Of a stretch of DNA of 64,000 nucleotides, positions 55,026 through 63,720 are shown one piece after another (position 1 is the first letter of the stretch; every line of letters begins with the position of its first letter). Made by a program: the position numbers and the translations under genes. A model generated the notes under the pieces. That model was not told the origin of the DNA and did no database searches. It saw only the letters and a program-made list of their open reading frames with translations. This DNA comes from Adlercreutzia sp910585575. Lineage in GTDB: Bacteria; Actinomycetota; Coriobacteriia; Coriobacteriales; Eggerthellaceae. The stretch lies in assembly GCF_951801035.1 (NCBI RefSeq), contig NZ_CATOKT010000003.1. One strand, 5' to 3'.

Positions 55026-56756
55026 TTAGGCCAGGTCGCCGGCCATGTGGCGCACGGCGTGGCGGCTAAAGGTGAGGGTACGGCCGCAGGCGCAGCCCAC
55101 GATGTACTCGGGGTAGTTGTTGGCGAACATCGAGCCGGAGCAGTCGCCGGCGGCGTACAGCCCCTCGATGGGCTGGTTCAGGGCGTCGAGCACCTGCATG
55201 TCGGCGTTAATGCGCAGGCCGTCGACGGTAGTCAGCAGCGAGCCGCCGTACCAGATGCCGAAGAAGGGTGCCTTGCGCAGGGCGGACAGGCGGTAGGCCT
55301 CTTTGCCGAAGTCGTCGTCCTTCTGCGCATCGTAGAAGCCGTTGTACTTCTCTACCTCGGCGAGGAAGGCATCCTTGGCTTCGCCGGCAAAGCCAAGCTT
55401 GTCGGCGAGCTCGTCGATGGTGTCGGCCATGACCATGGTGCCCTTCTCCAGCTGGTCGGCGTAGATCTCCTCGAGGGGCGTGGCCTCTTCTTTGGCCAGC
55501 AGCTGCTGGGTCTGGCGCGAGCAGCCGATGGTGGAGAAGCGCTTTACGTCTTCCTTCAGGTTGGAGTCGAACACCTGGCAGAACACGCCGCCCTCGTTGG
55601 CCGCCGCTGCGAAGCAGCAGAAGTCGTAGGGGGTCGACTCGTTCACGAAGCGCTTACCGTCGCGGGCGACCTTCATGAGCGGCTGGCTGCCCAGGTTGAA
55701 CTGCTTGTCGGTACCGTTGAACGTCGCGGGCTGGCCGGCCTCGCTCGCGATGCCGGCGTTCTCGCCGGGAAGTACCGCGCCGCGGTCGAAGATCATCGGC
55801 GCGCCGATAGCATCTTTCTGGGCACCGGCCCACAGTGCGGCCTTGATGCCGTCGCCCACGTTGCTGGGAGAACCGTACTGCAGGGTGACGCAGCGGTCGA
55901 CCATGGGGTTGCAGGCGCGCAGCATGTCGGCGTTGGAGGTGTAGCCGCCCGTGGTGAGCAGCACGCCCTTCTCGGAGTTGATCTGCACGTAGCCCTCGGG
56001 GGTCTCGAAGATGGCGCCCGTCACGCGGCCCGACTCGTCCTGCACGAGGCGCGCCAGGCTATGGTTGTAGGCGACGTCGTAGCCGCGCTCGTTGATGTAG
56101 GCGAGCAGCACCTTGTTGCGCTCGAGCGCCTCGCCGGCCTCGTCCTTGCCGGAGTAGTAGTGCTCCATAGGGGCCAGGTAGAAGTCGGTGCCGCCGGTCT
56201 TATGATCGATATCGTTATCGAAGGCGCAGGTCATGCCGGCAGCCGTGAGGATGGGGTCGAGCCAGTCGGTCACTTCGGCCGACTCGTCGATCCATACGCG
56301 CACCACGCGCTGGTCGGCCTGACCCGAGGCGTAGCGAGTGAACTCGTTCAGCAGCTTGGCGGTGTCCACCTCGGCTCCGGCGGCCTTGGTGTACTTGGTG
56401 TTGATGGCACCGAACCAGTGGCGCGTCTTCTGGATAGATTCGGTCTTCTCGCACAAGGTGAAGTCGAGGCCCAAATCGGCTGCCGTGGCGGCTGCAGCCA
56501 TGCCGCCGTTGCCAGCGCCGATGATGAGCAGCTCGGTGTCGCGCGTTTCCACGATGTCGCTCTCGGCGATCTCGGGGGCGGCGCCCAGCCAGTCACTGCC
56601 GGTGGCGGCAAGCTCGCTGCCCTCGCTGGCGGTCTCGGTGGCGGCAGGCGCGGCGGCCTGGGGCGCGCAGCCGGCCATGGAAACGGCGGCCAGTCCTGCA
56701 AGGGCGCCGGCGCCGGTGAGGAAGCTGCGACGAGAGACGGTGGCAGTGTTCTTCAT
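55026..56756 (-). CDS. Tat-exported FAD-dependent reductase (fumarate reductase-like)
   Basis: A 576-residue flavoprotein. The N-terminus has the twin-arginine motif SRRSFLTGAG and a hydrophobic stretch ending SMAGCAPQ, so it may be a Tat-exported lipoprotein. The FAD site LLIIGAGNGGMAAAATAADL starts near residue 75 and the C-terminal flavin turn is GLYAAGDCSGSMFANNYPEY; the catalytic-domain segment DGKRFVNESTPYDF has the usual acid. There is no FMN-binding (PF04205) domain, so electrons must come from a separate donor. It is divergent from the LuxR-type gene at 56998, its probable regulator. The substrate cannot be read from sequence; this family covers many unsaturated acceptors. Confidence 0.9.
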   Translation of the reverse strand: MKNTATVSRRSFLTGAGALAGLAAVSMAGCAPQAAAPAATETASEGSELAATGSDWLGAAPEIAESDIVETRDTELLIIGAGNGGMAAAATAADLGLDFTLCEKTESIQKTRHWFGAINTKYTKAAGAEVDTAKLLNEFTRYASGQADQRVVRVWIDESAEVTDWLDPILTAAGMTCAFDNDIDHKTGGTDFYLAPMEHYYSGKDEAGEALERNKVLLAYINERGYDVAYNHSLARLVQDESGRVTGAIFETPEGYVQINSEKGVLLTTGGYTSNADMLRACNPMVDRCVTLQYGSPSNVGDGIKAALWAGAQKDAIGAPMIFDRGAVLPGENAGIASEAGQPATFNGTDKQFNLGSQPLMKVARDGKRFVNESTPYDFCCFAAAANEGGVFCQVFDSNLKEDVKRFSTIGCSRQTQQLLAKEEATPLEEIYADQLEKGTMVMADTIDELADKLGFAGEAKDAFLAEVEKYNGFYDAQKDDDFGKEAYRLSALRKAPFFGIWYGGSLLTTVDGLRINADMQVLDALNQPIEGLYAAGDCSGSMFANNYPEYIVGCACGRTLTFSRHAVRHMAGDLA

Positions 56757-56949
56757 AAGGTTCCCTCCTAATGGGTCGTTGATGCGAGGCCCTCCCTGGG
56801 TCTTGCGACCCGCCTTGGGGCCGCTGCATCTGATAGTCCCATGTTGCCAGGCGAAAGCCCTGCCGTCCTCACCACCCAGGCACCATTTTCACGGGTGACA
56901 CGGCCCCGTTGGCCCCTCACCCTTCTGGTACCAGATCGCACCTTTTCCC

Positions 56950-56979
56950 TTGTCAGCGAGGGGTGAAATGGCCTATGCT
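56950..56979 (+). promoter_or_regulatory. Promoter of the LuxR-type regulator
   Basis: TTGTCA, 18 bp, TATGCT lies about 20-30 bp before the gene start in the 241-bp divergent region shared with the flavoprotein. Confidence 0.55.
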
Positions 56980-56997
56980 GCCCCCAAGGGGAATCGA

Positions 56998-58539
56998 ATG
57001 GGAGGAAACGTGGCAAACAAGACAAGGGGAGTGCTGCTCTGGGCGCTGTGCTTCATTGCGTTGACGGGAGACGTCTTCGGCACCTGGCTCACTAATGTGT
57101 ATCTCTATCCGAACTACCTTGCCGTTTGTCCCGAGGCGCGCGATGTGTCCTCGGCGGTGGGCGTAACCGTTCTTATCATTCTGGCGCTCTGGGCGCTGCA
57201 CAAGCCGTCCTCAATTCGGGAGTCGGTTATGACGCCGGTGGCCTTGGCCTTGTACTCCTTCGGGTTCGTGTTCATTCTCATGGGGCTGTGGCAGGCCAAC
57301 GCGTTTTTGCTCGTAGTGGGATCAGCGGTACACTCCGTCGGATCGCGGTGGTTCGTCGTGCTGGTGGGGCTCGCGCTCTGCCGTCTTAATCGGAAAGGGT
57401 GCCTGCTTTGTATTGCGGCGGCCTTCTCGGCCAGCTATCTTCTGCGGTTTCCCTTTGGCGAGGGCGTCGGCGACGGCGCCATTGCTGTGTTGTTCGCCTT
57501 AGGCCTGGCTACCTGTCTGGCGGCGCGCATTCCCGCCGCCTCGGTGCTCGGCGCCATGGCCGCCTCCGAGCCGGCTCGCGATGCCTCCATCACCCAGCCG
57601 GCCGCCTATCTTCCCTTCGCTCACACCCTGTTTGTGGCCATCCTGCTGTTCCGTGTCGCCTACGGGTTTGCCCTCTCGTTCGAGGCGGTGGAAGGCGTGC
57701 CGAACATGACCATGCTCGGGCTTGTTCCCATTGCCCTCATGCTTGTTGTGGCACTTCTGCCCCGCATGCCGCGGGTCGATGTGCTCTATCCGGTGGCGGC
57801 TCTGCTCATTATCGCCGGCTTCTTGGCGATCATCGTGCTCAACGGCCGCGTGGCCTATGGGGCGGTGGTCAATGGGCTGCTGTTCACTGGCAGCGAGTGC
57901 TTCGAGATGCTCGTGTGGTTCGTGCTCGCCTCTATCGGCGCGCGCAATCCGGTGAATGCCCTTGCGGTCTTCGCCTGGGGGCGGGCTGCCTCGTCGTTCG
58001 GCCTTTTGTGCGGCGCCACGGTCGGGCACTGGACAGCGTACCTGCCGAACGGCTTGGAAACCTCCATCCTTGTGGCTTGTGTGCTGTTCCTGTTCGTGAC
58101 GGCGAACCTGACCCTGCTCAAGGACTTCAGCTTCCGCGGCACCATCGAGGGGGTAGCCGCCGCCGTGCCGCTGCGCCTTGCCGAGGTGCCGAAGCCCTCA
58201 GGGGCGTTGTTGGGTTCGAAGGTCGAAGGCAGCGCCGCCTTTGATGCCGGCGGGGCTGGCTGCGGCGCGGACAGAGATCCGGCGACAACGATGCCCGAAG
58301 CTAAGGAAGCGCCGAATGCCGCGGCCCTTCCCGTTGAGGCAGTGGCGGCCGAGTTCAAGCTCACCCCGCGTGAAACGGAAATTCTCTCGATGCTCGCCCA
58401 TGGGCGCAACGCGCCCTACATCCAGGAGAAGCTCGTGCTGTCGCGCAATACGGTGAAGACCCATGTCCAGAACATCTACGCGAAGCTGCAGGTGCATTCC
58501 CAGCAAGAGCTCATCGATGTGGTGGAGTCTTTCATCTAG
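56998..58539 (+). CDS. LuxR-family regulator with 12-helix membrane domain
   Basis: Same layout as the gene at 891-2516: about 400 residues of hydrophobic helices (from LLWALCFIALTGDVFGTWL), a linker of about 60 polar residues, and a C-terminal LuxR helix-turn-helix (LTPRETEILSMLAHGRNA, SRNTVKTHVQNIYAKLQVHS). It is a one-component membrane-bound regulator. ATG 56998 has AAGGGG upstream; GTG 57010, after GGAGG, is an alternative start. Divergence from the Tat flavoprotein gene suggests it senses that enzyme's substrate and switches the gene on. No receiver domain is present. Confidence 0.9.
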   Translation: MGGNVANKTRGVLLWALCFIALTGDVFGTWLTNVYLYPNYLAVCPEARDVSSAVGVTVLIILALWALHKPSSIRESVMTPVALALYSFGFVFILMGLWQANAFLLVVGSAVHSVGSRWFVVLVGLALCRLNRKGCLLCIAAAFSASYLLRFPFGEGVGDGAIAVLFALGLATCLAARIPAASVLGAMAASEPARDASITQPAAYLPFAHTLFVAILLFRVAYGFALSFEAVEGVPNMTMLGLVPIALMLVVALLPRMPRVDVLYPVAALLIIAGFLAIIVLNGRVAYGAVVNGLLFTGSECFEMLVWFVLASIGARNPVNALAVFAWGRAASSFGLLCGATVGHWTAYLPNGLETSILVACVLFLFVTANLTLLKDFSFRGTIEGVAAAVPLRLAEVPKPSGALLGSKVEGSAAFDAGGAGCGADRDPATTMPEAKEAPNAAALPVEAVAAEFKLTPRETEILSMLAHGRNAPYIQEKLVLSRNTVKTHVQNIYAKLQVHSQQELIDVVESFI

Positions 58540-58647
58540 CGGTTTTCTTACAGCACGGACACAGCCGTGCGCCCCTTGCGCGGTAGGTCTACAATGGGGC
58601 AAGCGTGATACGCGCGCACTCAGATTGCTTGACAGAAAGGTTGCTCC

Positions 58648-59079
58648 ATGTGGTGTCATAAAGCGCTGGTGGCCTACGACGGCTCGGCTCCGTCCCATAA
58701 GGCTCTGGAAGTCATGAAGGAAATTGCCGACCAGAATCCGGCGCTGGAGGTGGTGCTGGTGCACGTCATGCGCCTGTTCTCCTCGGGCGCGGCCGCGGCT
58801 GGTGCCGATACCGTTATGGTGGACGACGCCATGGCCATTCGCCGCGAGCTGGAAGAGATTGCCGACAGCCTGGTCAATCCCACCGAGGTAAAGGTGCTCA
58901 AGGGCACCTCGCCGGCCGACCTTATTGTGAACTGCGCCAAGGACGAGGGCTGCGACCTCATCATTATGGGTAGCCGCGGCCAGGGCGGTGTGAAGGGCTT
59001 CCTCGGCTCGGTCAGCTATGCGGTTACCAAGGAGTCGCCCATGACCGTGCTCATCGCGAAAGAAGGCGATCAGCGCTAA
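58648..59079 (+). CDS. UspA-type universal stress protein
   Basis: A 143-residue single-domain Usp. It starts ALVAYDGSAPSHKALEVM and has the ATP-binding loop IMGSRGQGGVKGFLGSVS near the end, so it belongs to the ATP-binding Usp class. Its role is in stress or energy signalling, poorly defined. GAAAGG lies upstream of the ATG; a TACAAT hexamer at 58590 may be the -10. Its stop overlaps the ATG of the MFS gene (TAATG), so the two are translationally coupled, which suggests Usp modulates the carrier. Confidence 0.9.
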   Translation: MWCHKALVAYDGSAPSHKALEVMKEIADQNPALEVVLVHVMRLFSSGAAAAGADTVMVDDAMAIRRELEEIADSLVNPTEVKVLKGTSPADLIVNCAKDEGCDLIIMGSRGQGGVKGFLGSVSYAVTKESPMTVLIAKEGDQR

Positions 59080-60521
59080 TGGCTTCTGCCGCTTCTGCCT
59101 CTTCTGCGCCCCGCGCGATCTCATCCGCGTCCGAGCCGCTGTGGACGAAGAGCTTCGTCTTCGGCACCCTGCTCAACTTCTTTATTGCCGGCAACTACTT
59201 CATGCTTATGGTGGTCATGACGGCCTATGCGCTTAACGTGTATCAAGCGGCGCCGGCTGTGGCCGCCTTTTGCGCCAGCGCTTTCATTGTGGGCACGCTG
59301 TTCTCGCGTTTTGCTTCCGCGCCACTCATGGAGCGCTTTGGGCGCATGCCCGTCCTGACGGTGGGAGCGGTGGCCGAAGTAGTGCTGACGGTGCTCTACC
59401 TGCTCAACGAGCCGTTGGGCGCTCTCATTGGCGTGCGCCTCGTGCATGGCTTCGCTTACGGTATGTGCTCTACCACGCTGGCGACGGTCATCACAAGCCT
59501 CATCCCTGCTTCGCGCAAAGGGGAGGGCATTGGCTACTTTATGCTGTCCATTACCTTGGGCAGTGCCATCGGTCCCTTTGCGGGTATTTTCGTATCCAAC
59601 AACTTCGGCTACGACACGCTGTTTGCCATCGCTAGCATTATGGTGGCCCTGGCAGTGCCCTGCGCCTTCCTGCTGCGGCCGCCCAAGGCCACGCGCGTGA
59701 AGGGCTCGGCGGCGAAGACCGCTGATGAGGTGCAGGCAGCGGTCGATGCCGTGGGTGGCGCTATCGCCGAGGCGCCGGCAGAGGAAGGCCGCGAAGAGAT
59801 GGTGGCGGAGAAGGCCGACCGAGCGGCCCTGCAGACTACGGCGGATGACGCCTGCCCCGCTTGCGGCGGCGCCGACGACGAGTGCCCCCACTGCTCGCGC
59901 ATTCCTTCGACGCATCTGGAGGAGAAGATCACCGACAAGGTGGAGCATTCCCCGCTTGCCCGCTTCGTGGAAGCCGGCGTGTTGCCCATCTCGGTGGTGT
60001 GCGGGTTGCTGTTCTTCGGCTACTCCAGCCTGCTTACCTTCCTTACGCCCTACGCCACCGAGCTGGGGCTGAGCCGGGCTGCTAGCGTGTTCTTTGTGGC
60101 GTATGCCCTGGCTATGTTCGTTACGCGCCCCTTTACCGGGCGCGCCTTTGATCGCAAGGGCCCCCATCCGGTGATGATTCCCGCCTTTGTCTCGTTTGTG
60201 CTTGGCATGGTGCTCGTGGCCTACTCGAGCAATGACTGGATGCTTTTGGGCGCCGCTATGCTTCTGGGCTTCGGCGTGGGCACGGTGCAATCCTGCGGCT
60301 TGGCCATGGCCGTGCGGGTTACCAGTGATGCGCGCCTTTCGGTGGCCAACGCCACCTTCTACATGCTACTTGACGTGGGCGTAGGCATCGGGCCTATCCT
60401 GCTGGGCCTTATTGTGCCGCTCATTGGTTACCAGGCTCTTTACCTGTGCATGGCCGCGGTGGGCGCCCTTGCCCTCGTGCTGTTCCTTGTGGTGGCGAAA
60501 ACCGAGAAGGGCGTGCGATAA
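59079..60521 (+). CDS. MFS transporter with Cys-rich central loop
   Basis: A 480-residue major-facilitator carrier with 12 helices in two halves. The TM2-3 loop has RFASAPLMERFGRMPVLTVG, and the second half has RPFTGRAFDRKGPHPVMI. The cytoplasmic loop between TM6 and TM7 is long (about 100 residues) and contains DACPACGGADDECPHCSRIP, cysteines at 259, 262, 269 and 272 (C-x2-C-x6-C-x2-C), a zinc-ribbon/rubredoxin-like knuckle. This is not a usual MFS feature and may bind Zn or Fe for regulation. It overlaps uspA by one base. The substrate is unknown; the neighbouring flavoprotein could use it. Confidence 0.88.
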   Translation: MASAASASSAPRAISSASEPLWTKSFVFGTLLNFFIAGNYFMLMVVMTAYALNVYQAAPAVAAFCASAFIVGTLFSRFASAPLMERFGRMPVLTVGAVAEVVLTVLYLLNEPLGALIGVRLVHGFAYGMCSTTLATVITSLIPASRKGEGIGYFMLSITLGSAIGPFAGIFVSNNFGYDTLFAIASIMVALAVPCAFLLRPPKATRVKGSAAKTADEVQAAVDAVGGAIAEAPAEEGREEMVAEKADRAALQTTADDACPACGGADDECPHCSRIPSTHLEEKITDKVEHSPLARFVEAGVLPISVVCGLLFFGYSSLLTFLTPYATELGLSRAASVFFVAYALAMFVTRPFTGRAFDRKGPHPVMIPAFVSFVLGMVLVAYSSNDWMLLGAAMLLGFGVGTVQSCGLAMAVRVTSDARLSVANATFYMLLDVGVGIGPILLGLIVPLIGYQALYLCMAAVGALALVLFLVVAKTEKGVR

Positions 60522-60544
60522 GCGCAAGCGCCATAGAGGAAGAA

Positions 60545-60579
60545 ACGAACGACGGCCCGCAGTGCGGGCCGTCGTTCGT
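60545..60579. terminator. Long hairpin terminator between convergent genes
   Basis: A 16-bp perfect stem ACGAACGACGGCCCGC/GCGGGCCGTCGTTCGT with an AGT loop lies between the MFS gene and the flavoprotein gene on the other strand. Confidence 0.82.
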
Positions 60580-60625
60580 GAGGGGAGGCAGTAAGGATGA
60601 GGCTTGCGATTGAGCCCCTCGCTTG

Positions 60626-62257
60626 CTAGGCCGTCTGGATGTAGTTCGCCATAGCGCGAGCGGCCACGCGACCAGAGGCAAGGGAGAGTCCCGAGCAGGA
60701 TCCGCCGACGGCATAGTAAGGCGAGCAGAACAGGCTACCGTTCTCAACACCGGCCACGTAAAGACCAGGGATGGGATTGGAGTCGGCGTCGAGAGCGCAG
60801 CAGGTCTCATCGGTGCGCGGACCGCCGAAGGTGTTGAAGGCGCTGGGGTTGTACTCGAAGGCATAGTAGGCGGCAGAGTCGTCCTCGATGGGCTGAAGGA
60901 ACGCGGGGTTCTTGAGGAACAGCGGGTCGGCGCCAGCGGCTACCGCCTCATCGTATTCTTTGACCGTTTCCTCGAGATTCACGAGCCCCGTCAGCTCGGC
61001 CAGTTCGGTGATGCTGGCAGCCTTAAAGCACCAGCCCTCTTCCTGAGCGGCGGCTAGGTTGGCATCGAAGTCGGCAAGGGGAGCGTTGAACATGGTGGCC
61101 GCCGACGTCCACACGGCGGGGCTGCCGATATTCTGATAATAGGGGCTCTCCTTCATGGCATTTACCGTGTTCTCGCTGAAAATAGCGTAGTAGCATTTCT
61201 CGTGAAGTGTGGCTTCGCCGCCGCCGTTCATGGGCTCCTGGGCCAGCATGTACTCGTTCATGAAGCGGTTGCCCTTCGGGTCGGTAAGCAGACCGCCGTA
61301 GAACGCCAACTGCATGAAGGGGTTGGCTTCGAAAACGGAAATGGTGCTTTTAACGTTCATGCCGTAGATGTCGTTCATGCCCATGCCGCGAATGCGATCG
61401 GCCACGCCGCCGGCTTCGAGAACCATGCGCTCGCCGTCGCCTGTGTTCTTAAGCGATCCCATATTCACCACGAACGTTCCGCCGTATTCTTCGCGCACCT
61501 TCTCTTCGTTTGCCAAGTAACCGCCCGTGCATACCAGGACAGCTTTGGCGTTCACGTTAATGACGTCACGGCCGCATTCGCACTGCACGCCAACGGCCTT
61601 GCCGTCCTCCATGAGGACATGCGTGACGGGAGCGTCGTACAGGAATTCCACACCCAGGGCAGTCAAGCCAGCCTCGAAGTTCTCGCCCTTGTTTTTGCCT
61701 GTAAATCCGTGCACATTGAGGAAGCCGAAATTGTAGCGATCGCCCAGAACCATGGTCTCGACGCCCATCTCGTCAAAGATGTCGATGTTGCTGGGCAAAA
61801 GGCTGACGCACTGGCGCAGCAGGCGAGCGTTGACGGTCCAATGGGCGTAGTTCATCATGTGCTCGTACATCTGATCCACTGTGAACGTTTCGCCAGCTTC
61901 CTTAAGGAGCGCGGTCTCTACGGAACTAGTTCCTGTGATCTCGTTGAAATTGGAGTCGGTGGCGGTGCCGCTTTTCGTGACGATCATGACCTTGCCGACG
62001 CCGGCCTGAGCGGCTTCATAGGCGGCAAAACAGCCTGCGGCGCCGGAGCCGACGATGACGATGTCGGCCTCGCGGGTCTCGGTGGGCTCTTTTAGGCTGG
62101 CCGCACCGGTGTCGGCCAGATCGGTGGTGTCGGCCGCTTGGGGTGCTGGGGCGCAGCCGGCCAAGCTTGCTGCACCTGCCATGCCGAACAGGCTGACGGC
62201 GGCTCCTGCCAGAAAGTTGCGACGAGTCAGCTTCGGGGATGCATTCATGGTATCCAT
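60626..62257 (-). CDS. Tat-exported FAD-dependent reductase, LysR-linked
   Basis: A 543-residue flavoprotein. The N-terminus has TRRNFLAGAAVSLFG and a perfect lipobox SLAGC, so it is probably a Tat-exported lipoprotein. The FAD site IVIVGSGAAGCFAAYEAAQA follows near residue 65; GNRFMNEYMLAQEPMNG and the C-terminal GLYVAGVENGSLFCSPYYA complete the FAD_binding_2 pattern. Unlike the other two it has several cysteines (ETCCALDADS, VQCECGRD). No FMN-binding domain is present. GAAGGAGGACCCC precedes the ATG. It is 97 bp downstream of a LysR gene on the same strand. The substrate is unknown. Confidence 0.9.
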   Translation of the reverse strand: MDTMNASPKLTRRNFLAGAAVSLFGMAGAASLAGCAPAPQAADTTDLADTGAASLKEPTETREADIVIVGSGAAGCFAAYEAAQAGVGKVMIVTKSGTATDSNFNEITGTSSVETALLKEAGETFTVDQMYEHMMNYAHWTVNARLLRQCVSLLPSNIDIFDEMGVETMVLGDRYNFGFLNVHGFTGKNKGENFEAGLTALGVEFLYDAPVTHVLMEDGKAVGVQCECGRDVINVNAKAVLVCTGGYLANEEKVREEYGGTFVVNMGSLKNTGDGERMVLEAGGVADRIRGMGMNDIYGMNVKSTISVFEANPFMQLAFYGGLLTDPKGNRFMNEYMLAQEPMNGGGEATLHEKCYYAIFSENTVNAMKESPYYQNIGSPAVWTSAATMFNAPLADFDANLAAAQEEGWCFKAASITELAELTGLVNLEETVKEYDEAVAAGADPLFLKNPAFLQPIEDDSAAYYAFEYNPSAFNTFGGPRTDETCCALDADSNPIPGLYVAGVENGSLFCSPYYAVGGSCSGLSLASGRVAARAMANYIQTA

Positions 62258-62342
62258 GGGGTCCTCCTTCTCCCGTTCCTTCGGACGGCCCCAGTTTAGG
62301 AGCCGAAGGGGCTCCTTGTGAAATATCCCTTTGCTGGAATGC

Positions 62343-62359
62343 TATAAGAGGTGGTTATA
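62343..62359 (-). promoter_or_regulatory. T-N11-A type LysR box
   Basis: TATAA, 7 bp, TTATA is a perfect short dyad containing T-N11-A, the LysR-family core. It overlaps the lysR stop codon and lies 86 bp before the flavoprotein start, a good position for control of that gene by the LysR product. Confidence 0.55.
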
Positions 62360-63230
62360 AACGCTGATCATTAATGAAGTTCAAGAACTTTTGCAGAGCT
62401 GGATTGTCGTTGCTCTCAAGATGCACCCATCCGATTTCCAGGGAGGCATGGTAGCCGCGCACCTCGCGTACGGTGTAGCCGGCTTCCAAGGAAGCGATGA
62501 CCGATTCGGGCACTGCTTCGATGCCGAGCCCCAAGGCCATCATCATCCAGGCGATGCCTTGATCCTCGGCGCGCAAAAGCACGGTATCGGGAAACGAGGC
62601 AAGATGGGGATAGGTTTGAAGTGCGAGGTCTTTGGTGGCGACGTCGGCAACGATATGAGGATAGGGGAGTAGGTCTTCCACGGCAAGCCCACGGCGTGCT
62701 GCCAAAGGGTGCGATTCGCTCATGATGATACGCAGCGGCTCGCGGGCAGCGCAGGCAATGGCCAGGTCATCTGTTGCGTCGAAAGCGCAAAGGGGAGAGG
62801 GGAGAAGATCGAACACTCCCTGGCGCAGCTGGTCTCCCTGGATACGCGAGAGTGCGCGATGCAGGCCAATGCGCACTTCGGGATAAAGGGACGAGAAGCA
62901 GTTGATTATCTGCAGCAAGCCGCTTTGGCCTGAACTGGCCACGCCGATATCGAGGGTGCCTATCTGCCCATGGGCAATGGCGGATGCATGTTGGTCGGCG
63001 CGGCGAAGGGTGTCGAGTACGCCAGCCACGTCGCGGTAATACTGCTGCCCGGCGGCGGTCAGGCTGACGCCTTTGGTGGTGCGGTGGAAAAGCGTGAAGC
63101 CGAGCTCCTTCTCGAGAGCTTGGATCTGCTGGCTGATGGCCGGTTGGGCTACATGGCAGGTTTCCGCCGCCTTGGTGAAGCTGCGTGCATCGGCGACGGC
63201 CAGAAAGTACTCAAGCTGGGAAGTGCGCAT
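62355..63230 (-). CDS. LysR-family transcriptional regulator
   Basis: A 291-residue LysR regulator. The N-terminal winged helix is standard (LEYFLAVADARSFTKAAETC, AQPAISQQIQALEKELGFTL, FHRTTKGVSLTAAG), then the substrate-binding domain (LDIGVASSGQSGLLQIINCF onward). ATG 63230, after GGAAGGAATCC, was preferred to a longer upstream frame. It is on the same strand and directly upstream of a Tat flavoprotein gene instead of divergent, so the two may share a transcript or the T-N11-A box near its stop may drive the enzyme gene. The inducer is likely that enzyme's substrate. Confidence 0.93.
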   Translation of the reverse strand: MRTSQLEYFLAVADARSFTKAAETCHVAQPAISQQIQALEKELGFTLFHRTTKGVSLTAAGQQYYRDVAGVLDTLRRADQHASAIAHGQIGTLDIGVASSGQSGLLQIINCFSSLYPEVRIGLHRALSRIQGDQLRQGVFDLLPSPLCAFDATDDLAIACAAREPLRIIMSESHPLAARRGLAVEDLLPYPHIVADVATKDLALQTYPHLASFPDTVLLRAEDQGIAWMMMALGLGIEAVPESVIASLEAGYTVREVRGYHASLEIGWVHLESNDNPALQKFLNFINDQRL

Positions 63231-63325
63231 CTGGATTCCTTCCGCTGATAAAAGCGCGATTGCGGGCATTATAGCGTGGTCGGGAGCGTCCGGGCGGCGG
63301 CGCGGTGAATGCTGGGAAAAAGCAA

Positions 63326-63343
63326 ACCCGCCGAGAGGCGGGT
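63326..63343 (-). terminator. Terminator distal to tRNA-Gln
   Basis: A 7-bp stem ACCCGCC/GGCGGGT with GAGA as loop; on the minus strand a T-rich run (TTTGCTTTTT) follows. It sits immediately beyond the partial copy of the tRNA-Gln 3' end and looks like the original terminator of that tRNA. Confidence 0.7.
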
Positions 63344-63351
63344 GGGAATGT

Positions 63352-63373
63352 AATGGCTGGGGTACTAGGATTC
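63352..63373 (-). repeat. 22-bp copy of the tRNA-Gln 3' end (att-like)
   Basis: The 22 bp here are identical to 63535-63556, which include the CCA, discriminator, acceptor 3' strand and part of the T arm of tRNA-Gln. Such duplication is what tyrosine integrases leave at tRNA 3' ends. The 161 bp between the copies hold a hairpin and no gene, so an integrated element may have been lost. Confidence 0.7.
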
Positions 63374-63431
63374 CCGCGCTTGCTGCGCAAACGCTCATAG
63401 CCCTTGCGCAAGCGCCGCGGGCAAAATGCTA

Positions 63432-63454
63432 AAAACAGCCCACTGGGCTGTTTT
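63432..63454. terminator. Hairpin AAAACAGCCC, bidirectional T-runs
   Basis: A 10-bp perfect stem AAAACAGCCC/GGGCTGTTTT with an ACT loop; on the minus strand TTTTT follows. It probably ends the tRNA-Gln transcript. Nearly the same hairpin occurs at 6668-6688. Confidence 0.7.
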
Positions 63455-63536
63455 CTTAACGCATTTTTACCTCACGGTTCGAATCCCCGCCTCATACGCT
63501 CAAGAAAGCTGGGTGGAGCAGAAAGACAAACAAAAA

Positions 63537-63610
63537 TGGCTGGGGTACTAGGATTCGAACCTAGGTAGCTGGTACCAAAAACCAGAGTCCTGCCGTTGGA
63601 CGATACCCCA
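63537..63610 (-). tRNA. tRNA-Gln (UUG)
   Basis: The minus strand folds as a cloverleaf: acceptor TGGGGTA/TACCCCA, anticodon arm CTGGT-TTTTGGT-ACCAG with anticodon TTG, T arm CTAGG-TTCGAAT-CCTAG, discriminator G, encoded CCA. It decodes CAA/CAG. A partial copy of its 3' end lies further downstream. Confidence 0.95.
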
Positions 63611-63720
63611 GTGCCGGATCGTGTGCGGGTTGCATCGAAAGATCTGGGATATTATGGGATACGTGCGACCCGTTTTTACGCGATATTCCATGAAATCGCT
63701 TGTGTTTTCCCAGTTCAAAG

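Noticed and set aside
63465..63500. A third tRNA gene near the tRNA-Gln copy
   Set aside because: GGTTCGAATCC resembles a T loop, but the flanks do not pair in a five-base stem and no anticodon arm is present; probably a relic.
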